Positions 50,496 to 58,380 of a stretch of DNA of 64,000 bases are shown here, piece after piece (position 1 is the first letter of the stretch; the number at the start of each line of letters is the position of its first letter). Source of the stretch: Planctomycetota bacterium. Its GTDB lineage: Bacteria > Planctomycetota > Phycisphaerae > Sedimentisphaerales > Anaerohalosphaeraceae. The notes beneath the pieces were generated by a model. The model saw nothing but the letters and a program-made list of their open reading frames with translations. It was not told the DNA's origin and searched no databases. The position numbers and the translations under genes are program-made. The DNA is taken from the NCBI GenBank assembly GCA_016873215.1, contig VGXU01000002.1, positions 1 to 64,000 on the forward strand. The letters run 5' to 3'.

Positions 50496-52088
50496 CTACA
50501 GCCCAAGTTCCTGGTCCGTGATCCCGTACTTGCTGCGCTCGTTCTCGGGCACCTTCCGCAAAAGCAGTCGGGCCCTGTCCGCGTATTCGCTGTCGGGATA
50601 ATCTTTCCTCACCTGCCGGCACAGTTCAATGCCACGTTTATATGTTGTCACGTGTTTCGCCCCAGTCTTCATAAAAAGGTCTTCGGCATAAGTCACCAGC
50701 CGCTCGGCCTGGATCGCGTCTTCTTCGGATAACGTCTTATATTGGCTTTGCGGCTGACCTGTCTGCCGAACCGGCGCCCGCACTGCCGGCGTCTGCTTCT
50801 GCGTCGCCCGAGGCGGGGAATTGCTGTCGGCAGGCCGTGAGTTGCTGTCCGCAGCAGCCAAAGAATTACTGTCCGCCGGTGTCACGGGTGCGACAACAGG
50901 CGCTGTCCCTGTTTTTCCCTCGGTCACGCCGGTACTCCCGGCAGTACCCGATAAAATCCCCTCCAGAAGCATCGGCCCGATAAAGCCCGTCGCCGGGCCT
51001 GCATAACGAATCGTGCCCGTCGTGTCGGCCATCACTAAAACAGGTTTCTCCGGAGACACGGTGCCAAATTCAGAAAACGACTTGACCTCCTGGTCTGCGA
51101 CAAGAACCTGTGCCCAGACCTGCGGCTGTTTGAACATCTCTTCGATCACATCCTTTTTATGGGCTGCCGAATCTAAGTTGACAGCCAGAAATTTAACACG
51201 CCCGCCGACGCCAAGCCCCGCTCGAAACAATTTGCCGAAAGCCCCTTCAGCCGTCCCTTCTAAAGGTTGATTTATCGCCCCCATCATCTCGCCTGCAAAC
51301 ATCGACTCCATTGGCGCCGCTGCCTGCGGGACTGGTCTGCCGTTCGGGTCCGCCTTTGCCGCCTTCGCCTCGAACTTCCGCCAGAACAGCACACATAAAC
51401 CCGCGTCGCCCGGCTGATAATCCAGCGTCGTTCCATTCAGACAATGCACTTGAAGCGGCCCGAATTTTTTGCCGACAGCCTCCGCCAAAAATAAATTTAA
51501 ATCAAAATCCAGTTTGCCTTTTTGAATCTGTGACGTGCCTTCCATACCCCCGCCGTGCATCATATCCGACGATTCCATCCCGCCATTAGCCCGATTACGC
51601 TGCATACGTACAGGCTTCGGTTTCGGCGGCATCATCGGCTTCTTGCCGCTCAGCAGCGACATCGCTACCTGACTGGCCCATGCGTCTCCATTTGTCGCAT
51701 CCAGTTTGCACGCCTTGGCGGCATTCAAATAGGCGACTTCAATCTCATCGGCGTAATACGCCGCCCAGCTCTGCAGCAGGCAGTACTGGGATTTTTGTTT
51801 GTCATCCATTTGGGAAAAATACCGCTTCGACTCCTCCAGCGTTTTTTGCCCGCCGGCAATCATCCCGGCCGTTGGTTTTGTGTTTTTGTTGACCTCTGGC
51901 AAAATCACATCCAGCGATTGCTGAATACGCGTCGCCGTCTCGGCGACCTTTGTATCCGGCGTCTGTGGCGACTGCGAAGTTCTTGGACTCTTCGGATTTC
52001 TCGGCTCCGCCGCCCCAAAACAAGACGCCGCCAGAATACCAAGAACCAAAATCCCGCTTACTACGCAAATACGACTTTTTATAACCAT
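50496..52088 (-). CDS. Exported protein with a thioredoxin-like domain lacking CXXC
   Basis: 530 residues. Signal peptide VVSGILVLGILAASCFGA, possibly a lipoprotein (AASC). A Pro/Ser/Thr linker (RNPKSPRTSQSPQTPDTK), a helical TPR-like segment (about 60-145), a Met/Pro/Gly-rich spacer, then a region resembling a thioredoxin/AhpC fold (KFGPLQVHCLNGTTLDY, GLCVLFWRKF, VKFLAVNLDS, EKPVLVMADTTGTIRYAG) in which no CxxC is present. A PADSNS repeat linker and a TPR-like C-terminus (RLVTYAEDLFMKTGAKH) follow. No family assigned. Confidence 0.7.
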   Translation of the reverse strand: MVIKSRICVVSGILVLGILAASCFGAAEPRNPKSPRTSQSPQTPDTKVAETATRIQQSLDVILPEVNKNTKPTAGMIAGGQKTLEESKRYFSQMDDKQKSQYCLLQSWAAYYADEIEVAYLNAAKACKLDATNGDAWASQVAMSLLSGKKPMMPPKPKPVRMQRNRANGGMESSDMMHGGGMEGTSQIQKGKLDFDLNLFLAEAVGKKFGPLQVHCLNGTTLDYQPGDAGLCVLFWRKFEAKAAKADPNGRPVPQAAAPMESMFAGEMMGAINQPLEGTAEGAFGKLFRAGLGVGGRVKFLAVNLDSAAHKKDVIEEMFKQPQVWAQVLVADQEVKSFSEFGTVSPEKPVLVMADTTGTIRYAGPATGFIGPMLLEGILSGTAGSTGVTEGKTGTAPVVAPVTPADSNSLAAADSNSRPADSNSPPRATQKQTPAVRAPVRQTGQPQSQYKTLSEEDAIQAERLVTYAEDLFMKTGAKHVTTYKRGIELCRQVRKDYPDSEYADRARLLLRKVPENERSKYGITDQELGL

Positions 52089-52250
52089 AATAAGGCCTCT
52101 CAAATTTATTTTCTGTGCAAAATATCATACCACATTTACCGCCTCCTTGAAAAGCAAAACTTTACTTTTGCCGCCCGCCCCCCTCGATTACCCGCCTGCC
52201 TTCTCTCTTTTCCCTTTACTTTTTATCCTTTTCCTTTTACCTTTTTCCTT

Positions 52251-52331
52251 ATGTTCACAGGGATTATCGAAACCGGTCTGATGTTGCTGGTTTATGAAAT
52301 GTACGGCCAAGCCATTATATGCAAATCCTGA
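52251..52331 (+). pseudogene. Truncated copy of the ribE start
   Basis: ATGTTCACAGGGATTATCG (MFTGIIET) copies the first 23 bases of ribE at 53553 with one mismatch. The T/C-rich pyrimidine stretch (CCTTTTCC-type) upstream is also shared. The frame then departs after ET and stops at 52331, 26 codons. The stretch 52104-52478 otherwise contains only repeats. Confidence 0.75.
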
Positions 52332-52478
52332 ACATTCACTGCTGTGAGTTCATCCAATGGCGGTTGCGGATATTTTAATTTAATCGTCTGCTTTTTCGCC
52401 ACTGACACAAACGATGAATCCCAGTTTTCTTCTGAAAAACAATCGTCTTTATCAGGGTTAAATTATTTTGGTGTCATT

Positions 52479-53003
52479 CTAAAAGGGAGACAATCCCATT
52501 TTGCGAGTTCTTGAATAGGGAGTCATCGCCATTTGGGGATATCGTAAATGCTGTTGAATGCAATCATAGATGTGAGATGATTTAAGTTTGTCTCCAATAA
52601 CTCCTATTCGGATTTGTATCTGGGTCTGGTCATTTTCGGTTTTTGTGAGCGTAATGGTTATTTTGCGGGCCTCGTCGTCAAAGGCTGCGATGGTGCCGCT
52701 TATGGCGGTTAGTTGATGTTCTACAACCTGATAATGGTCCATCTGGCGGGTTGCCTGCAGAGAGGCTGTATATACATCATCCAGTTTATTGGGGACAATA
52801 TCCAAAAAGTCTCCGCGCAGATGATTATAAGCTTTCTCTCCAGTCAGGACGATCATCTCTGTACAGCCTGTCAAAAATACCAGTGAGACCGATAAAAGAG
52901 TCAAAATCAAGAGGCGGGCTAAAAGAATATATACAGGTTCTTTATCAGGATTGGGTATGCAATCCTTGTGTTCGGCGGAATAGACTTTTTGCGAAGGCGC
53001 CAT
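52479..53003 (-). CDS. DUF3568-like lipoprotein
   Basis: 174 residues, GGGAAAG upstream of ATG 53003. A signal peptide with lipobox SLVFLTGCTEM comes after an unusually long 30-residue leader. The rest, KLDDVYTASLQATRQMDHYQ and ARKITITLTKTENDQTQIQIRIG, fits the DUF3568 pattern (v-x-x-A-t-x-x-A-l-x-x-l with an antiparallel tail). Role unknown. It lies inside the 1.3-kb segment bounded by the two ribE starts. Confidence 0.65.
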   Translation of the reverse strand: MAPSQKVYSAEHKDCIPNPDKEPVYILLARLLILTLLSVSLVFLTGCTEMIVLTGEKAYNHLRGDFLDIVPNKLDDVYTASLQATRQMDHYQVVEHQLTAISGTIAAFDDEARKITITLTKTENDQTQIQIRIGVIGDKLKSSHIYDCIQQHLRYPQMAMTPYSRTRKMGLSPF

Positions 53004-53260
53004 AAGACTTTCCCGGGATTAAACATCGTTTCGTTGCTCTTTTTTTCGCGGCAACCTGTCTATTCGGCTTTTTGGATTTTTAATCCCCAAATTTTTTGAT
53101 AGTTTTATTAAAAATAAAATCATTTCTAAATCGCTCTATTATATCTGCATACAATTGTCCTCGCTAAAAATTAAACTGTTGGTAGTAGTCTTTTGGGTGT
53201 CATTTCAATCATGGCTGACGAGCGGCAATCACCGACAAGCGGGAAGTGGATGAGTGATTT

Positions 53261-53441
53261 AGAGCCTCTAACAAAATGAATTGTCGCACCGAAAGCGAGC
53301 GATTTTGTGGCCGGCAAGGCAGACGGGGCAAAATTGCCGCAGGCGTAGCGGAATACTACGTCGAGGACGATTTTGGCCCGGCCAACGCCGCCGGACGCAA
53401 AATAAGCCGATTGAATGCAAAGGCATTTTGTTAGATGCTCT
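53261..53441. mobile_element. MITE-like non-autonomous element
   Basis: About 181 bases bounded by near-perfect 18-base terminal inverted repeats: AGAGCCTCTAACAAAATG (left) and the complement of AGAGCATCTAACAAAATG (right), with one mismatch. No ORF inside; GC-rich interior with GCGTAGCGGAATACTACG. Typical size and structure of a miniature inverted-repeat element. No clear target duplication beyond TTA/TAA. Confidence 0.65.
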
Positions 53442-53552
53442 TAATACTGGGTACAAATACGCATTTCCTCCATCGAAACCCGCTCGTCGTCAATTTTATT
53501 TTTACCTTGCACTTTTCCCGTTTTACTTTTACTCTTTTCCTTGAAAATATGT

Positions 53553-54194
53553 ATGTTTACAGGGATTATCGAAACAGTCGGCAAAATCGTATCCGCATCC
53601 CCAAAACCCGGCGGGATGACGCTGACCGTACAGCTCGGCCCGGCCGCCGAAGGCGTCAAAGCCGGCGACAGTATTGCCGTCAATGGCGTATGCCTGACGG
53701 TCGTCGAATTGGCCGGCTCATCCGCACGGTTTGACGTTAGCGCCGAAAGCCTCTCGAAAACCACCCTCAAAAACTGCCGTCCAGGCCAGGTGGTTAATAT
53801 CGAACGGGCCATGTCTGCCAACGCACGCTTCGGCGGACACGTCGTACAGGGCCATATCGACGGCGTCGGCAAAATCACCGCCATCCGCAAGCAGGGCGAC
53901 TTCGCCGTCTTTGCGATCGAACTGCCGGCACAGGTACTCGATGAAATTGTCGTCAAAGGCTCCGTCGCGCTCGACGGCATCAGCCTGACCGTCGCCTCTA
54001 TCACCGGCAACGCCTTCACCGTTGCCCTGATTCCCGAAACATTGTCCCGCACCACATGGAAACAATCCAGAATCGGCGACGCCGTCAATATTGAAACCGA
54101 CATCCTCCTCAAAGCCGTGCAAAAACAACACTCTAAAATCCAGCCGGATAAAACAAGTCTGACTGAAGAAAAACTGAGAGACATGGGCTTCTAA
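53553..54194 (+). CDS. ribE: Riboflavin synthase alpha chain
   Basis: 213 residues with two lumazine-binding repeats: MFTGIIETVGKIVSA and AVNGVCLTVVEL in the first; FGGHVVQGHIDGVGKI, VALDGISLTVASI and LSRTTWKQSRIGD in the second. Dismutates two 6,7-dimethyl-8-ribityllumazine to riboflavin. The ATG at 53553 has no strong ribosome site, and an alternative TTG lies 12 bases upstream. No FMN riboswitch is recognisable upstream; the region is pyrimidine-rich repeat. Confidence 0.95.
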   Translation: MFTGIIETVGKIVSASPKPGGMTLTVQLGPAAEGVKAGDSIAVNGVCLTVVELAGSSARFDVSAESLSKTTLKNCRPGQVVNIERAMSANARFGGHVVQGHIDGVGKITAIRKQGDFAVFAIELPAQVLDEIVVKGSVALDGISLTVASITGNAFTVALIPETLSRTTWKQSRIGDAVNIETDILLKAVQKQHSKIQPDKTSLTEEKLRDMGF

Positions 54195-54225
54195 ATTTAT
54201 AAGTGCTAAAAATCGTCAAATAACA

Positions 54226-54288
54226 ACCCCGGAGCGTCAGCGACAGGACAGAAAAAGAAACAGTAGCACGGAGCGCAAATGACGGGAT
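54226..54288 (+). repeat. Dispersed repeat, CCCGGAGCG family, copies 3 and 4
   Basis: CCCCGGAGCGTCAGCGACAG, then 22 bases later CACGGAGCGCAAATGACGGG. Tandem arrangement of the family seen at 4475 and 36739. Confidence 0.55.
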
Positions 54289-54361
54289 AAAAAGCAAGTT
54301 TTTAAAAAATGAAATCGAAATTTTAGAGGAGACCTGATATTCTCTTCGGGATTATCATCCA

Positions 54362-55867
54362 ATGCGGCGAATTGCGTTTCTTTTTCTTATCGTGTTAAGT
54401 TTTATTCTGGCTTTCAGCCTCCAGGGCGTCCGCGGCATCTGGCAGCCCGACGAAAGTTACTATGTCGGTGTCGCCGTACAAATGAATCACGAGAATCAAT
54501 GTCTTATCCCAAAACTGAACGAAGAAGTGTTCCTGGATAAACCGGCCATGCTTTATTGGGGAATCGTCGGCGGTATCAAACTCTTCGGCCAAAGTGAATT
54601 TGCCGTCCGCATTTTTTCAGGCCTGTGTTTTGCCCTGACCGTCCTGACGGTTTTTGAACTCGGCCGGTCGCTTTCCAGTCGATTTTCTGAAGGTTTCTGG
54701 GCGGCAATCATTTACGCCACGATGATTATTCCATTCTTCGCCGCTGATTTCGTCACCCCCGATACGCCGCTGACTTTGTTCACCACGCTGGCCATGCTGG
54801 CTTTCTGGCGCAGCCTCCGCCCCGATGCAAAATATCCAAACCTCTGGAAAATGATTTTATGTCTGGCCGTCGGCCTCGGTTTTCTCACCAAAGGTCCGGC
54901 CGCCATTATCCCCTGCGGTGCGATGTTTATTTTTCTTCTGATAAGCGGCAAATTATTTCGATACTTCTGGACGCCCTGGGCCGTCGCTGGCTTTATCCTG
55001 TTTTTGATAACCGGCTTAGGCTGGTACACCTATATCTCATTGAAATTGCCCGGCGCCGCAGCCTATTTCTTTGATAGTATGATTTGGGGCAGGCTCGTCT
55101 CCGACAAATACCAGCGAAACCCCGGCTTGGGCGGAGGAATTATTTATCTGCCCATTCTATTGCTGGGAACATTACCCTGGAGCGTCTTGTGGTATGACTC
55201 CCAAAGAGGACTCCGCGGATATTTCTCCACGACCGCATGGAAAGAATTACCGAAAGACCCTGCTCGCCTCTTGCTGGCCTGCTGGATAATCATTCCGATG
55301 GCGGTATTATGCCTGGCCAGTTCCAAACTCGGCCTGTATGCGATGCCGATTTTTCCCGCCCTTGCCCTGGCCACGGCGAAATTACTGCCCGAAACCATAC
55401 CCTCCGGCAGTACGGAACAATTATTCTCCCGTGTCGCGATGAAACGCATTTCTTTCCTCCTGCTGTGGACGGGATTGCTTTTGGTCTCCCGCCTGATTTT
55501 CGCGGCGGTTCCCTCGGCAAATGACTGTCGTGCCTTATGGAAAGAACTGACGCCGTATCTGCCGAAAGGAGACTACGAAATTGCCGCCGTGGACGAACGG
55601 GTGGATGGACTTTCGTTCTACGGCGCGATGGAAGTGGAAAACGTCACCCGTCGTACAAAACCCTATCCGACCTATACGTCGATGGAATCCGTGGAAGCCG
55701 AATCTGAAGATATGCTGGTGGATAAATTCCCCCATCTCTTCATCATTCAGGGCCAAAAACATCTGCCCGCACTCGAGAAAGCGCTGTCAAAACCGAACTG
55801 GTCCATCCGCCGCGTCGAACTGCAATACGACCGCTGGCTTCTGATTTGCAGTCCCCTTGCCCCTTAA
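54362..55867 (+). CDS. Glycosyltransferase family 39/83 (ArnT-like) membrane protein
   Basis: 501 residues, 10-12 membrane helices. The first loop has the PMT/ArnT pattern GIWQPDESYYVGVA (D-E catalytic) and EEVFLDKPAMLYWGIVGG. The family transfers sugars from polyprenyl-phosphate donors onto lipid A, proteins or glycolipids at the outer face of the inner membrane. The C-terminal about 110 residues are soluble. The start lacks a good ribosome site (GGAG is 35 bases upstream), so it may lie elsewhere. Substrate not inferable. Confidence 0.85.
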   Translation: MRRIAFLFLIVLSFILAFSLQGVRGIWQPDESYYVGVAVQMNHENQCLIPKLNEEVFLDKPAMLYWGIVGGIKLFGQSEFAVRIFSGLCFALTVLTVFELGRSLSSRFSEGFWAAIIYATMIIPFFAADFVTPDTPLTLFTTLAMLAFWRSLRPDAKYPNLWKMILCLAVGLGFLTKGPAAIIPCGAMFIFLLISGKLFRYFWTPWAVAGFILFLITGLGWYTYISLKLPGAAAYFFDSMIWGRLVSDKYQRNPGLGGGIIYLPILLLGTLPWSVLWYDSQRGLRGYFSTTAWKELPKDPARLLLACWIIIPMAVLCLASSKLGLYAMPIFPALALATAKLLPETIPSGSTEQLFSRVAMKRISFLLLWTGLLLVSRLIFAAVPSANDCRALWKELTPYLPKGDYEIAAVDERVDGLSFYGAMEVENVTRRTKPYPTYTSMESVEAESEDMLVDKFPHLFIIQGQKHLPALEKALSKPNWSIRRVELQYDRWLLICSPLAP

Positions 55868-55910
55868 GTCCGCAGGGGGACTCTTAGATTACCGGGAATA
55901 GCCATTCAAT

Positions 55911-56113
55911 GTCATTCCGGCGAAGGGCCTGCCCCGACGAAAGCACGGGGCTGGAATCCGCCCTTAGGGATAGCTGTCTCACTTTCCAGCGATTGGCGGG
56001 GAATCGTGGAAATCGTCTTCTCGGACCCCGAAGGGGTCAAATATAATAGCCGGGGGTGGCAACCTCCGGAAAGGATGAACGCTTTTCTTCTTTTAGACCC
56101 GAAGGGGCGACAC
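55911..56113 (+). repeat. Dispersed repeat cluster upstream of pdxA, copy B
   Basis: A GTCATTCC...GGAATCC unit (55911-55965) is followed by the CCCCGAAGGGG / AGCCGGGGG-TGGCAA-CCTCCGG palindromes and a second CCCGAAGGGGCGACA. A pyrimidine-rich stretch (56130-56195, CCTTTTCC-type) separates it from pdxA. The 357-base gap holds no gene. Confidence 0.75.
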
Positions 56114-56224
56114 AATTTTAAGCCTTTCAATAAAGTATCCCTTTTGCCTTTTTCCTTGTATTTTTACCCTTTTCCTTTTACCCTTTTCCTTGCGAAAATG
56201 ATTTTTCCGCAACTACGAACTATA

Positions 56225-57289
56225 ATGACTGACACCAACAACACATTTGAGCCGGTCATCGGCATCACCATGGGAGACCCCGGCGGCATCGGCCCCGAAG
56301 TCGTCGTCAAGGCCCTCGCCGACCCGCTGCTGCGCCGCCAGGCAAAGTATATTATCTTCGGTCTCGACGAACAGCTTGAATACGCCGCCGACCTGGCCGA
56401 AATGGAACCGTACTGGCTGCGCTGGCCCCACGAAAAAATCGGACGCGACCTGCCGCGACAGGTTGTGGTCGCCGACTATGACGAATACGCCGTTCCCGCC
56501 GGGCTGCATCAGCCGTGCCTGACCGGCGGACAGGCCTCGCTGCAATTCTGCATCGACGCCATCGACGCCGCCAGAGCCGGCATCCTCGATGCCGTCGTCA
56601 CCGCCCCCATCAGCAAAGAAAGCTGGCATCTGGTCGGCGCCGCATGGCCCGGCCACACCGAACTCATCGCCGACCGCTGCCGCTGCCCGCGCAAAGTGAT
56701 GATGTTCGTCGCCGGCCCGCTCAAAATGGCCCTGGCCACCATTCACGAAGCCCTGTTTGAAGTGCGTCACAAATTCACCATCGGACGTGTCTTTGAGCCG
56801 ATTGATTTGCTTAACGATGCGCTGAAAACATACTTCGGCGTCGCGCACCCCAAAATCGCCGTCTGCGGTCTCAACCCCCACGCCGGAGAGTCTGGCCAAT
56901 TCGGAGACGAAGAACTGCGCATCATCAGCCCCGCCATTTTGCTGGCGCAGGAAGCGGGCATCGACTGCTGCGGCCCGTTTCCCGCCGATACATTATTTCT
57001 AAAAGCTGCGCAGGCACAAAGTCCATGGGATGGCGTCGTCGCAATGTATCACGACCAGGGCCTCATTCCCGTTAAACTCCTGGCCTTCGACAAAGCCGTC
57101 AACGTCACTATCGGAATCCCCATCATCCGCACCTCGCCCGCGCACGGCACCGCTTTCGACATCGCCGGCAAAGGCATGGCCAACGAAAACAGTATGAAAG
57201 AAGCCATCCGCGTCGCCATCCAGATGATACGGACAAAAAAACAAAACCTGTTGAAAGGTCAAAACAGTGCAGACCAAACAGGACATTGA
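56225..57289 (+). CDS. pdxA: 4-hydroxythreonine-4-phosphate dehydrogenase
   Basis: 354 residues from the ATG at 56225. PVIGITMGDPGGIGPEVV, VTAPISKESW, AWPGHTELIAD (metal His), KMALATIHEAL, GLNPHAGESGQFG, AMYHDQGLIPVK (metal His) and IRTSPAHGTAFDIAGKG (metal His): complete PdxA. NAD-dependent step of pyridoxal phosphate synthesis (DXP-dependent route). No ribosome site is obvious. Its 3' end overlaps rsmA by 23 bases, a pairing also known from enterobacteria (pdxA-ksgA). Confidence 0.95.
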   Translation: MTDTNNTFEPVIGITMGDPGGIGPEVVVKALADPLLRRQAKYIIFGLDEQLEYAADLAEMEPYWLRWPHEKIGRDLPRQVVVADYDEYAVPAGLHQPCLTGGQASLQFCIDAIDAARAGILDAVVTAPISKESWHLVGAAWPGHTELIADRCRCPRKVMMFVAGPLKMALATIHEALFEVRHKFTIGRVFEPIDLLNDALKTYFGVAHPKIAVCGLNPHAGESGQFGDEELRIISPAILLAQEAGIDCCGPFPADTLFLKAAQAQSPWDGVVAMYHDQGLIPVKLLAFDKAVNVTIGIPIIRTSPAHGTAFDIAGKGMANENSMKEAIRVAIQMIRTKKQNLLKGQNSADQTGH

Positions 57290-58154
57290 AAGGTTTCTCG
57301 CCGGTGTCGGCGCCGCTCCCAACCGCAGGCTGGGACAGAACTTCCTCATCGACCTCAACCTCCTGCAATTGCTGGTCAATGAAGCGCATATCCGCCATCA
57401 GGACGTCGTTTTTGAAGTCGGCACAGGCACCGGCTCAATGACCGAGGAATTGACCCAGCGGGCCGGACGGGTCATCACCGTCGAATACGACAGAGCTTTG
57501 GCAAAAGCCGCCGGCACACAACTCAAAAAATTTCCCAACGTCACGCTGTTTCACATGGATGTCCTTGAAAACAAAAACGCCATCCACGCCGAAATACTGG
57601 ATGCCCTACGCAAGGCACGCGAGGAATTAGGCGGACGGCTGCTGCTGGTGGCCAATCTGCCCTATAACGTCGGCTCGTCGGTTATGGCCAATTTAATCAC
57701 CGGCCCCGTCACTGCCGACGCCATGTGTGTCACCGTCCAGAAAGAAGTCGCCTTGCGTATGGCCGCGGTACCCAATAGCGACGATTACGGCACACTCAGC
57801 ATCCTGATGGCCGCTACCGGCGCGGCGCATGTTTTCCGCAAACTCCCGCCGTCCGTCTTCTGGCCGCGACCGCAGGTGGATTCGGCCATGGTCGGCTTCA
57901 CACGTGACCCGCAGAAAGTCGCGCAGATTCACGATATGGAAATCTTCCGCGAAGTGATTACGTTGTTTATGTGCCATCGCCGCAAAATGCTCAAGGCCTG
58001 CGTCAAATTCGCCGACGGCCAACTGGCCCATGTCCACGGCTGGGCGGAAATTTTTACCGAGGCCTTCGTCGAGCCGCACCACAGGCCCGAAGAACTCTCC
58101 GCCGCAGACTACATCAACATCGCAAACCTCTGCCGTCAGCAAATACAAAAATAA
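57267..58154 (+). CDS. rsmA: 16S rRNA dimethyladenosine transferase
   Basis: 295 residues, GTG start with AAAGG nine bases upstream. PNRRLGQNFLIDLNLLQLLV, SAM motif VFEVGTGTGSMTEEL, ITVEYDRALAKAA, catalytic LLVANLPYNVGSSVM and RRKMLKACVKF are family hallmarks. Dimethylates two adjacent adenosines in helix 45 of 16S rRNA. Coupled to pdxA. Confidence 0.95.
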   Translation: MQTKQDIERFLAGVGAAPNRRLGQNFLIDLNLLQLLVNEAHIRHQDVVFEVGTGTGSMTEELTQRAGRVITVEYDRALAKAAGTQLKKFPNVTLFHMDVLENKNAIHAEILDALRKAREELGGRLLLVANLPYNVGSSVMANLITGPVTADAMCVTVQKEVALRMAAVPNSDDYGTLSILMAATGAAHVFRKLPPSVFWPRPQVDSAMVGFTRDPQKVAQIHDMEIFREVITLFMCHRRKMLKACVKFADGQLAHVHGWAEIFTEAFVEPHHRPEELSAADYINIANLCRQQIQK

Positions 58155-58275
58155 CGCCGCCCAATGGAGGGTGTAATAGAAACAGGAGCCGAGCGTCCGA
58201 AACCGCCGAATGGAGGTTACGATAATCACATAATCTTGTAGCGTGGGCGCTTGGCATGCCAATTTTCTATTTTTC

Positions 58276-58373
58276 AGCCCGTCAGGGCGGTATAATGTAG
58301 CCACGGGCGTTAGCCCGTGGTTAAAGAATCAATAAACATTATTCGAGCCTCCGCAGGAGGCGGTATAAACAAG
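58276..58373 (+). repeat. Composite palindromic dispersed repeat, copy C
   Basis: AGCCCGTCAGGGCG, ATAATGTAG, CCACGGGCGTTAGCCCGTGG, AAAGAATCAATAAA, then CCTCCGCAGGAGG and CGGTATAAA. Nearly identical in order and sequence to 62769-62868. Ends eight bases before the tilS start. Confidence 0.8.
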
Positions 58374-58380
58374 CGAAGGT

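Noticed and set aside
52251-52331. The short MFTGIIET ORF considered as a functional leader peptide of ribE
   Set aside because: It is 1.3 kb from ribE, and the shared part stops after eight residues, which fits a truncated duplicate better; kept as a pseudogene.
56006-56224. Upstream extension of pdxA (in-frame from 56006)
   Set aside because: It translates the dispersed repeats and a pyrimidine-rich stretch (PFSLYFYPFPFTLF); pdxA homologues start at the VIGITMGDPGG region.
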